28,339 bases of DNA. Source: Lactifluus volemus. Its lineage: Eukaryota; Basidiomycota; Agaricomycetes; Russulales; Russulaceae. The position numbers and the translations under genes are program-made. Location of the stretch: NCBI GenBank assembly GCA_022376515.1, contig WTXI01000412.1:1-28339 (forward strand), written 5' to 3'. Below the pieces are notes generated by a model. That model was not told the DNA's origin, made no database searches, and saw only the letters and a list, made by a program, of their open reading frames with translations. This document shows positions 11,317-21,454 of this stretch, piece by piece (the first letter of the stretch is position 1; every line of letters starts with the position of its first letter).

Positions 11317-12843
11317 CATTGACCGTCCAGAGTAGAGGCGAAACCGTCGTATGATCGCCAATGCCGCATATAATCGTGGCCCTATTGGATATTCTTCAAG
11401 TTGGCTCCTTAGTTTCCGAGGCGTGTCAAGGCCTATTATAACTGCTTTTGCTAACTCGACGTGCCTATAGTACGTACATTACGTTTGTTACGGTGTCGGT
11501 ACGCGCTTTGTTTCCTTTCTTATCAATTATCTCTCCCTCTCTCTCCCTCCCAGCTCCGCCTCGGTACTCTTATGTTACTTACTGTACAAGTTTCTTTGAA
11601 ATATGATCTTCGCTGCTCGTTAGGTCTTGATATTTCATTCCACACCTCCTTTCTGTCTTCAAGTAAACAAGATGTTGTGTAGACCGAATGCTCGGTGTGC
11701 GGCCTCAGGCTGGCCATAGAACCAGTAAGATGCATAGATCTACACGTCCTATTCGGAAATAAACGTAAAAACGTAGAAACCGATGAAATGATCCATGTTC
11801 GGTGGACAGTATAAACTCGCTGTGATACCCTTAATACGAATCGCAAAGAAATTGGAAAATGGTCGATGACGATCATTTATCTCATTCCTACATGTGAAAC
11901 AAAGTACCATTTAGCCGGGTATCAAAGAGTATCAAAGCGTGCCATTCAGTTTTGTCCTTCTCTGTTGTGAGCCCCAGCCTCTTTGTGACGCAAGTCCACC
12001 GAATTTGGATCCCGAAGTAGTAGTAAGCGCAGACCGCTTCGACACCGCTGAGAGCCTGAGGCTGTGGTCCTCGAGATGTATCCAGTTCAAAAAGGGAGAA
12101 CACATCTTGGATTATGCCTTGGGTACGCGTGCCGACAACAGCAGCAGTTCCTCTGCCTTGGGACGAGTCACCTGTCACCTTTGCGAGGGCTTCTCTGTCT
12201 GCCTTCGTGCCGGCGATGATGCGAATGTTTGTTGATAGTGCTGTGATGTTATGGCATTCGCAGGATGCCTGGAAGACGGACACTGGGTGATGGTGTGGGT
12301 CGAGATTTATAGAGAGAAAAGGCAGCATTGGCGACCATGCTGATCGGGGACGCGTGTCAGGAGCGGCGAAGTGCTGATAGTCACCTGTGAAAACGACGGG
12401 TTTAGTGAGTATTAGAACGGTAGTGCACAAAACTGGGTTGTGTGAGTTCACAATTCTTCGGATAAACTCCGGCGGCTGGCTAAAACTGAGTAGGTCGTTG
12501 TTGGAGGGTGCAGTAGACCGTAGACCGAGGCACAGCGTGGATCGTCGAACCGAATTTTCTCCTGCTCCTTCAATTCTTGTCAGCAGGCGTATCTCCCAGC
12601 TGAGGGTGGTACGCGAAAGTGGTAAAAAAAAAAGCCGCGGAAGAGGCAGGAATTATCGCCTCGATGTCGATGTCTCGGACTCAGGGCTGAGAGCACGGAC
12701 AAGGACCTTGTTTGTCGGTGTTTGTCATCGAGCGGGTCAAGAATTGGGAAAAACCGTCGCGTCACCTCCGTTCCTAACTCTAGCTCCGATCAGCTACCCC
12801 CGAAGCCACCAACAACCTAAGAGAGAATCCACCGGAACGGAGA
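11317..12843. other. Longest spacer, between copies 3 and 4
   Basis: It starts with the conserved 3' flank (TCGTGGCCCTATTGGATATT near 11375; TTATGTTACTTACTGTACA near 11571). The centre holds a minus-strand open frame, 12451-11888 (about 187 codons), not found in the other spacers. A possible 3' splice site, with branch-like CTCAC/CTAAAC and acceptor CACAG, falls inside it at 12385-12386, so it could be an exon of an unrelated gene or gene relic. I recognise no domain and do not call it a gene. The last 100 bases resemble the leader of copy 6. Confidence 0.4.
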
Positions 12844-15321
12844 ATGGACACCTGTATGTTATACGCCACCCTGCCTTATCATCATCAACTTCATCTTCCC
12901 TTTAGCGAACCGCCGTGAGGTACCTCGGCCGGAGCAAGGTCAATCCTCGCAGGGGCAGGCCAACTTTTCAGATAGCTCAGGGCCCCTCTTCCATATGTAC
13001 ATTAAGATGACAGAGGGAGAAGATGAAAAAATGACCAAACGTTGGCAAAAGGATGCAGACGGCATCCTTATCTTCGTGAGCCCTTATATCGACTCTACAC
13101 TAGAGCCCAGTGACCAACGTAAATATCGTAGACCGGTTTATTCTCTGCTGCACTCGCAGCATTGCTCACTGTTTCCGTTCAAGACCTAAAACCGAATCCA
13201 CAGGATACCTCTGCATTCTACCTCGGGAACATCTACCAACTTCTCGCCGACCCAAACATATCTCGTGCATCGATCCTTGCCACTCCAGCTCAACCACCCA
13301 TCTTCTCTCCTCCGACGTCAGCAGTCTTGGTCAACTCACTCTGGTTCCTCAGTTTAGTCATCGCTCTTACATGTGCCCTACTGGCGACGATGTTACAGCA
13401 ATGGGCACGTCGATACCTCACAATCACACAACCGGCACGATGCAGCCCACACAAGCGAGCATCTATCCGTGCATTCTTTGTTCATGGGGTTGAAAAGTTT
13501 CACCTTCCTTGGTCTGTTGAAACACTGCCCGCTCTGCTACACCTGTCGTTGTTTCTGTTCTTCACCGGACTGGCTATTTATCTGTTCAACATCAACCATA
13601 CTGTGTTCAGTGTGGTTGTTTGGTGGGTCGGGCTTGCAGGGGGTGTATATGGATGCATCACGTTGATGCCAATTTTCTGGCACGATAGCCCATATTATTC
13701 CCCACTTTCTTCGTCGGTGTGGCTCTTCTTTGATTTCATCTCACGTATTGTTTTCTCGCTTTACTACTGCACATTCTGGCGGCTGAAGAGGTTGGGCCTA
13801 ACGAAGACTGTCCAAGAATCTGGCTCAGAATTGTCAGCGGAAATCAACAAACATATCCTAACATGGACGATCCACACTCTGGAAGAAGATAAGGAACTTG
13901 AACAGTTCTTCGAAGCCATCCCTGGCTTCTGTAGCTCCACAGTGGTCCAAGCACATGACCTCGAACGCGCTTTCACCAAATTTGACGAGCCATTGGCGGG
14001 GATATTTCACGGTTTCATTTACCGTACTTTGATATCTAGTTTGTTCATGAAGGAAGACAAGAAACGGCTGGTCATCATCTGCGCGAAGGCTACCGATGCA
14101 GCACATCTCTCCCATACAACCATGTTCACCCTCTACAGCGTTTTTGATAACGGAGTAGATCTGTTGCGATCGGTTGATATTTGGCAATCTCTGAGAAGTA
14201 CTAGTAGTGACCAAGTTCCTGGTTTATGTTCTCAAGGCATAATTGCTGGCGTCGTTGCAAGCGTGTCAGAACGCGATGAGCGTTGGAAGGCGCTAGCCAA
14301 GGTTCAACTTGGTGTATCAGAAGCAGTCTTTCGAAATTACATTGCAAATGGTGACAGCGTTTTACTTGCCAACTTTATTCACATCACTCGCCCGCTCTTC
14401 CGCTTGTATCTCGGGGGTCATTCAGAAACGTCTTTTGAGATGATGGCCATCCTGGAGCTCATTTCCAAATTCGACATTGAACATACTCTTCCTGGACTGC
14501 AGCACGACTTCTGTGCTTTGTGGAACGAAATCACTCAAGAAGCGCGCAATCTTGGATCTTTTTACATTCCTTTTTATATTCTCAGCCCTATTCGGCATCA
14601 TTATATCACTTTACATCAAGGCACCGATGCTGCCCCGACCGCCTTCGATGCTTCCACAGATGGTTATCGCCGCGTTCTGAAAGACCCATTTTCGTACCCA
14701 CTATGCAATATCCCGGGTCATCATCTTATCAGCACGACAGGCGAGACCAATCATCCTCTCACGATCACCTCTGACCTTCCCAACGCCTTTCTGAACGCTT
14801 CCACCGGGCCCGCTGTGTTATCCTTCCCCGCATCGACGGTCCTTGATGCTAGCCTAACTATCGAGTCCTCCCCCCGCTCTCCTCCCGTCAATGTTGTAAC
14901 CAGTCACCCCGCTGCTGACCTCAAAACGCAAGGTCCCACTGACAAAGACCCTACCATCTCGCCCACTTCCAACTCAGAGTTGGACCCTCATCCCGCACCG
15001 GCAGTATCTATATCCATCCTTCACCCATCCTTTTCCCTGCCATCTGCTAGTAGCAACATTCCCTATCCTCAAACCAACGCAGGTCTCGGGGTTGTCCCTG
15101 ACATTCAATTGTCATTATCCTCGGGCCCACTTACTAGCGACACACCTCTTCCTCTCCCCTCCCCGCTTGCGACGTCGATTTCTTTTCCACTGCCCCTGGA
15201 TATCACAGAGCAATCTCGCGAGTCGGCTATGTCCGTCCCTGACCTAGCGACGGACGTTTCGCACCTTCAGATTGCCTTCGACACAGCGCCCTCCTCTGGC
15301 GACATTGATCGTCCAGAGTAG
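12844..15321 (+). CDS. DUF6535-type membrane protein, copy 4 (short N-terminus)
   Basis: Model: exons 12844-12853, 12906-13075 and 13132-15321, with introns of 52 and 56 nt, giving about 789 aa. The usual start is lost. The sequence aligned to the copy 2 ATG has no ATG and an in-frame TAG just upstream, so the first usable ATG is the internal Met of R-R-M-D-T, leaving a three-codon first exon. This copy therefore lacks about 18 N-terminal residues; they are variable in the family and precede the conserved core. The core is complete: P-L-F-H-M-Y-I-K-M, W-Q-K-D-A-D-G-I-L-I-F, four helices, Q-Q-W-A-R-R-Y, W-H-D-S-P-Y-Y, I-L-T-W-T-I-H-T-L-E-E-D, and E-A-I-P-G-F-C-S-S. A Pro/Ser/Thr-rich tail runs from about residue 556 and includes G-L-G-V-V-P-D-I (15082-15105). 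It ends with the full family terminus G-D-I-D-R-P-E-TAG. Protein function is unknown; a multipass membrane location is inferred. Confidence 0.85.
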
Positions 15322-16653
15322 AGTTTAAAATGTCGTACAGTCTCTGGAAAGGTTCTATGCCGTGATAGTCATGACCCTATTGTATATTTATACCGGTCGG
15401 TTCTTTATCTTTCAGAGCCATCTCACCGTTGATTCCGACTGCTGTCGACGTGGCATACGGTATGCTAGAGTCGGAGCGCGGCTCAACAACAGCATGCTCG
15501 CTCGGCTCAGATTTCCTTCCTTAAAGCCGTAGCTCTTTCTCGCCATCCCCCAACGTCCCCCTTCCTGTACATGTTTTACTGCACGATATTCGCCGCTCGC
15601 CATGTCTTGATCTTTCGTTCCGTGCCTCCTTTATGCTTTCAAGTTCGAGTAAGCGAGACGTTGTATATATAGCTCAGAGGATTCCCGCTGCTCTTGTGTT
15701 GTACGTAGTACAGTCGTGGCTGCCCTGGCCAAAGAATTGGTATCACTGCGCCCCCGAGTTGGACATAACAGCGTGCTGTCGGACTTAATAGATGGCGCCC
15801 GCGCGGACAATGGTGTGTGGTGCATGGTAAAAGTGATTGACTGTAACGAGTGTTCGGTGCAGGCGCCACAACTTGAACAACAACTTGGGAGACGGGAGAC
15901 TGGCGGACCGTTTTCATCCATGTCAAGGGTTATCAACTATCACATTTCGAGAAATAGACAAGTGCCAGTGGCTCATGCACTCATGTTCGAGAAACAAACA
16001 AAGAGGAACCGATTGAAACGAGTAGCTTCTAAAAAAGAATGTCCATTTCTCCGGGGTGGAAGGACCATTAGATGTGATGCATCGCCGCTGGGTAGTGATT
16101 GGGATGAATCTGAAGTCGCGTTTGTCTGTGCTTATCTCAGCGTCGGGTAATTGTACAATGCCCGCTACACTTCCCACGCCTGTCATCCCTCGCCCTGGGC
16201 AGTGGTTGTCCTGCAAGCGAAAAAAAAAAACGACTGTGCGCTTAAAGGGTATTAAAAACACGACAACTTTGACGGTGTTAAAGCGTGTTGTGAAACATAA
16301 TACACCTCGAAATTGTACACATCATGATCGTCTAAAACATTTTGCGCGCACACTCAGGAGCATGTGCCAGGTCTCGGGAGATGCCGATCGTTCCACGTGA
16401 CCAGAAAACCCACCGGATGACCTTGTTCTAGCGAGGCCGGGGACAGTATGGACCAGCTTGGACTGGTGGATCGTGCATAGACATCATATCGGGGAAAATA
16501 GATGAAACCACGGAAGGGCTGGAGTGTTCATCCAATTAGAGTTTGAGTCGATGAGGGGGGAAAGGCTTCCGTGGGGATTCCGTGGTGTTGCGCCAGGTGT
16601 TGTCAACCCCGACAGTGACCTACTCACACTCCATTCCTCATTCCAGTGCCTCG
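15322..16653. other. Spacer between copies 4 and 5
   Basis: The first 350 bases are the tandem 3' flank (ATGACCCTATTGTATATTTA at about 15371; GTTCCGTGCCTCCTTTATG near 15618). From 16201 the block shared with copy 3 begins. The middle (about 15700-16200) has 95-145-codon open frames on both strands, without domains or counterparts in other spacers. I see no gene in it. Confidence 0.5.
16201..16653 (+). promoter_or_regulatory. Upstream block of copy 5, shared with copy 3
   Basis: Counterpart of 8107-8582. The best-kept piece is TTGTACACATCATGATCGTC (about 16313-16332), roughly 340 bases before the ATG against about 370 in copy 3. The second is GATCGTGCATAGACATCATAT near 16470. Conservation between a spacer pair whose other parts have diverged suggests either recent common descent or regulatory constraint; the sequence alone cannot separate them. 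Confidence 0.5.
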
Positions 16654-19305
16654 ATGTCCGAAGCAGCACATCCAGAACCCATCAGCGGAGGGGGGATCGA
16701 AATGAGTAGGTTATCCACCGCTCCGTTTTATCATCATCATTGATTGTATTACAGGTCGCCCCCGTCTCGTTCCTCAGCCAGCGCAGAATCAACCTTCCCA
16801 AGGACAGGCCAACTTTTCAGATAGTTCGGGGCCCCTCTTTCATCAGTACATTAAGATGACAGAGGGAGAAGACGAAAAGATGTCCAATCGCTGGCAAAAG
16901 GATGCAGACGGCATTCTTATCTTCGTGAGCCCTTATATCGACTCTACGCTGGAGCCCAGTGACCAACGTGAATATCGTAGACCGGTCTATTCTCTGCTGC
17001 ACTCGCAGCATTGCTCACTGTTTCCGTTCAAGACCTAAAACCGAATCCACAGGATACCTCTCTGTTCTATCTCGCGAACATCTATCAACTTCTCGCCGAC
17101 CCAAACATATCTCGTGCATCGATCCTTGCCACTCCAGCTCAACCTCCCCTCTTCTCTCCTCCGAGACCAGCAATCTTGGTCAACTCACTCTGGTTCCTCA
17201 GTTTAGTCATCGCTCTTACATGTGCCCTACTGGCGACGATGTTACAGCAATGGGCACGTCGATACCTCACAATCACACAACCGGCACGATACATCCCACA
17301 CAAGCGAGCATCAATCCGTGCATTTTTTGCTAATGGTGTTGAAAAGTTCCACCTTCCTTGGTCGGTTGAAGCGCTGCCTGCTCTGCTACACCTGTCGTTG
17401 TTTCTGTTCTTCACCGGACTGGTTATTTATCTGTTCAACATCAACCATACCGTGTTCAGTCTGGTTGTTTGGTGGGTCGGGCTTGCAGGAGGCGTATACG
17501 GATGCGTCACATTGATGCCAATCTTCTGGCAGGATAGCCCCTATTATTCACCACTTTCTTCGTCGGCGTTTCTCTTCTTAAATTTCGTCTTTTCTGCAAT
17601 CTGCCGACTTCCTTACTTTCTTCTTGCTCCGGGGCTGGGCCTCGAAAGACATCTACTCTATGAGGGCCTAACGAAGATCGTCCAAGAAGCTGGCTCGAAA
17701 TTATCGACGGAGATCACCAAAAATATCCTAACATGGACAATTGATGCTCTGGAAGACGATAAGGAACTTGAACATTTCTTCGAAGCCATTCCTGGTTTCT
17801 GTAACTCCGAAGTAGTCCAAGCACGTGACCCAGAACTCGATTTCACCAAGTTTGACGAGCCATTGGCATGGGCATTTCACGGATTCATTTACCGTACCGT
17901 GTCATCTACTTTGTCCTTGGAAGAAGACAAGAAAAGGGGGGTCATTATCTGCGCGAAGGCTACCGATGCAGCACATCTCTCCAATACAACCATGTACACC
18001 CTCGGGAGCCTTTTTCATTATGGAGTGGACCTGTTGCGATCGGTTGATATTTGGCAATCTCTGAAGAGTACTACTAGTGGTGGACAAGTTCCTGGTTTAT
18101 GTTCTCAGGGGATAATAGCTGGCGTCGTTGCAAGCGTGTCGGAACGCGATGAGCGTTGGAAGGCAATAGCAAAGGATCAACTAGGTGTATCAGAAGAAAC
18201 CTTTCAAAATTACCTTGCAAATGGTGACAGCGTTTTACTTGCCAACTTTATTCACATCACTCGCCCGCTCTTTCGCTTGTGTCTCGAGGATCCTCCAAAT
18301 ATGACTTATTGTCTATTGTTTGTCCTGCGGTGCATTTCCAAATTCAGCATTGAAAATACTCTTCCTGGACTGCAGCACGACTTCTGTGATTTGTGGAACG
18401 AGATCACTCGAGAAGCGCGCGATCGTGGATCTAATGACATTCCTTATTTTATTCTCAGACATATTCGGCATCATTATATCGCTTTACATCAAGGCACCGA
18501 TGCTGCCCCGACCACCTTCAATGCTTCCACACATCATCATAGCCACGTTCTGAACCACCCATTTTCGTACCCACTATGCAATATCCCGGGTCGTCATCCT
18601 CTCACGACCACCTCCGACCCTCCCGACGCCTGTCTGAACGCTTCCACCGAGCCCACCGTATCATCCTTCCCTGCAATGACCGAAGATGATAGTCGCGTAC
18701 GTTATGTCGGAGAATCATCGCTGCACGATGTTCCTGATGCTACCCTAACCATGGATTCCTCCCGCCGCTCTCCTCCCGTTGATGTTGAAACCAGTCTCCC
18801 TGCTGCTACTTCACTTGGCCCAATATCGCAAGGTACTACCGATACAGGTCCTATCATATCACCCACTTCCAACACAGTGTCGTATCCTCATCCCACACCG
18901 GCAGTGTCTATACCCGTCCTTCACCCATCCTTTTCCCCGCCGTCTAGCAACATTCCATTTCCGCAAAACAACACAGATCTCGGAGTTGTCCCTGATATTC
19001 CATTGTCACCACCCTCGGGCCCAGTTACTAACGATACTCTTCCTGTAGGCACTCAGTTGACCTTAGCTTCTCCCGCATCTCGGATTGGCCTATTGGCCGC
19101 TGTTTCGCGCCCAGACACGACACCGAATGATGGAACAGTCGGTCATGATCATAGGCCTCCCGCTCAAACTTCCACTCATGTGGGGTTCCCAGAACAGTCA
19201 CACGAGCCAGCTATGTCCGCCGCTGACACAGCGATAGATGTTTCGCGTCTTCCGCTTGATACAGCACCCTCAGACTCCTCTGGCGACATTGATCGTCCAC
19301 AATAG
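16654..19305 (+). CDS. DUF6535-type membrane protein, copy 5 (best preserved)
   Basis: Model: exons 16654-16705, 16755-16924 and 16981-19305, with introns of 49 and 56 nt, giving about 848 aa. The first intron uses GTAGGT and the second GTGAGC; both match copy 3. The N-terminus is M-S-E-A-A-H-P-E-P-I. The DUF6535 core has W-Q-K-D-A-D-G-I-L-I-F before the second intron, helix 1 (T-G-L-F-S-A-A-L-A-A-L-L), helix 2 (S-L-W-F-L-S-L-V-I-A-L-T), Q-Q-W-A-R-R-Y, helix 3 (L-L-H-L-S-L-F-L-F-F-T-G) and helix 4. F-W-Q-D-S-P-Y-Y follows, with Q replacing the H seen in the other copies. The segment I-L-T-W-T-I-D-A-L-E-D-D and E-A-I-P-G-F-C-N-S come next. The Pro/Ser/Thr-rich tail starts near residue 577, has D-L-G-V-V-P-D-I (18976-18999), and ends G-D-I-D-R-P-Q-TAG. 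Start, splice sites, core and terminus are all intact, so this is the best reference copy in the window. Function unknown. Confidence 0.9.
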
Positions 19306-19742
19306 ACGCGAAAACGTCCTATAGTCTCGGGGATACGGTCTACTAGTAGGTTCTTTTTTCCGTGGGGCATATGAATGCTGATTCTGACTGCTTTTACTGT
19401 ACCAAGTCGACGTTACACGCCGTATGCTGTAGCCGCTCGCGGTTCAACAACAACAGTCCCGGATTAGAGTTCCTTTACTGTCGGCCTATGCCTTTATCTC
19501 TTTTCTTTCTCCGATGTCTTGTTGTATTACTGTACAGATTTCTCTTTACAATACGATTTCGAATGATTATGGCATCCCCCACCCTCACCTTTCTGCTAAA
19601 GGCCGCGGCCCGCGGCACGCATCCTGCCACGTAACTGTACTTGTATGTTCATCGCCTCACCCTCGATTTACCCTCTGTTCCCCTGACGTCCCGACCTGTT
19701 ACCCCGGAAGCCACCAACAGAGAGAATTTACCTGAACAGAGA
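19306..19742. other. Spacer between copies 5 and 6
   Basis: Shortest spacer of the array. It holds part of the common 3' flank (GTATTACTGTACAGATTTCTC near 19531) and then a leader resembling that of copy 4 (GAAGCCACCAAC, GAGAGAAT). The copy 3/5 upstream block is absent. No gene is supported. Confidence 0.5.
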
Positions 19743-21454
19743 ATGGACCGTGACATCAGTATGTTATACGTTAGTCTACCTTATCATCATCAAGTTCATC
19801 CTCCCATGTAGCCAGCCCTCAGGCTCGGACAGAGCAAGGTCAATCCTCGCAGGCGCAGGCCGTCTTTTCAGATAGCTCAGGGCCCCTTTTCCATATGTAC
19901 ATTAAGATGACAGAGGGAGAAGACGAAAAGATGGCCCATCGCTGGCAAAAGGATGCAGACGGCATCCTCATCTTCGTGAGCCCTTATATCGGCTCTACAC
20001 TAGAGGCCAGTAACTAACTATCGTAGACCGGCTTATTCTCTGCTGCACTCGCCGCATTGCTCACTGTTTCCGTTCAAGATCTAAAGCCGAATCCACAGGA
20101 TACCACTGCATTTTATCTCGGGAACATCTATCAACTCCTCGCGGACCCAAACATATCTCATACGTCGATCCTTGCCACTCCAGTTCAACCACCCGTCTTC
20201 TCTCCTCCAAAATCAGCAGTCTTGGTCAACTCTCTCTGGTTCCTCAGTTTGGTGGTCAGTCTGACTTCTGCCCTACTGGCAACGATGTTACAGCAATGGG
20301 CACGTCGATTCCTCACAATCACTCAACCGCCACTATACAGTCCACACAAGCGAGCATCGATCCGTGCATTCTTTGCTCATGGTGTCGAAAGGTTTCACCT
20401 TCCTTCGTCTGTTGAAGCACTGCCCGCTCTGCTACACCTGTCGTTGTTTCTGTTCTTCACTGGACTGGCTATTTATCTGTTCAACATCAACCATACTGTG
20501 TTCAGTGTGGTTGTTTGGTGGGTCGTGCTTGCCGGAGGTGTATACGGATGCATCACGTTGATGCCAATCTTCTGGCACGATAGCCCCTATTATTCGCCAC
20601 TTTCTTCGTCGGCGTGGATCTTCTTTAATTTCACCTTTTTTGCAATCCGCCGAATTCGTTACTTTCTTCTTAATCACCAGTGGCCGCACCCCCGTTATCT
20701 AGGCCTATCGAAGACTGTCCAAGAATATGGCTCGGAACTGTCGGCGGAGATCAACAACCGTATCCTAACATGGACTATTCAAACTCTGGAGGAAGATAAG
20801 GATCTTGAACAGTTCTTCGAAGCCATCCCTGGTTTCTGTAGCTCCGAAGTAGTCCAAGAAAGTGGCCTAGAACTCGATTTCACCAAATTTGACGAGACAT
20901 TGGCAGAGGCGTTTTCCAATTTCTGTTACGATACCTTGTCGTCTAGTCTTTTTTCGGAGGGAGATAAGAAAAGGCGGGTCATCGTCTGCGTGAAGGCTAT
21001 AGATGCAGCACAACTCTCCCGGACAACCATATCCACCATCAGGACCGTTTTCAATCACGGTGTGGATCTGTTGCGATCGGTTGATATGTGGCAATCTCTG
21101 ACAAGTAGTAGTGGTGACCAAGTTCCTGGTTTATGTTCTCAAGGCATAATTGCTGGCGTCATTACAAAGACGTCAGAACACGATGAGCGTTGGGAGGCAC
21201 TAGCCAAGGATCAACTAGGTCTTTCAGAAGAGGTTTTTCGAAGTTACCTTGAAAATGGTGACAGCGTTCTACTTGCCAACTTGATCCACATCACTCGCCT
21301 ACTGTTCCCCTTGTGCCTCAATGAAGTGCTGGATTCCGAATTGTCGCTATGGAACGTCCTGTCGTCCATTTCTGAATTTGGCATTGAAAATACTCTTCCT
21401 GGACTGCAGCACAACTTCTGTGATCAGGTAGTCAAACTACAATGTATCGAATGA
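19743..21454 (+). pseudogene. DUF6535-type membrane protein, copy 6, 3' half lost
   Basis: Model: exons 19743-19758, 19812-19975 and 20027-21454, with introns of 53 and 51 nt, giving about 535 aa. As in copy 4, the upstream ATG is gone and the first usable start is the Met of R-M-D. The DUF6535 core, four helices, W-H-D-S-P-Y-Y, I-L-T-W-T-I-Q-T-L-E-E-D and E-A-I-P-G-F-C-S-S are intact and close to copies 4 and 5. Homology runs to L-P-G-L-Q-H-N-F-C-D and stops abruptly after 21424, where copy 5 continues with L-W-N-E-I-T. Here the frame adds nine unrelated residues and stops at TGA 21452-21454. The remaining conserved region and the whole tail are absent, and nothing up to 28339 resembles them. 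The break coincides with the start of repeat-rich, transposon-like DNA. A shortened membrane protein could still be made; I class it as broken because about a third of the protein is missing. Confidence 0.82.

Noticed and set aside
12387..12905. 172-codon + strand frame running into copy 4
   Set aside because: Its frame does not join the copy 4 coding frame, it has no counterpart before the other copies, and it reads through the first intron.
15716..16400. Open frames of 95-145 codons on both strands before copy 5
   Set aside because: They overlap each other on both strands, show no family features, and part lies in a block conserved with copy 3 where the frames are not kept.
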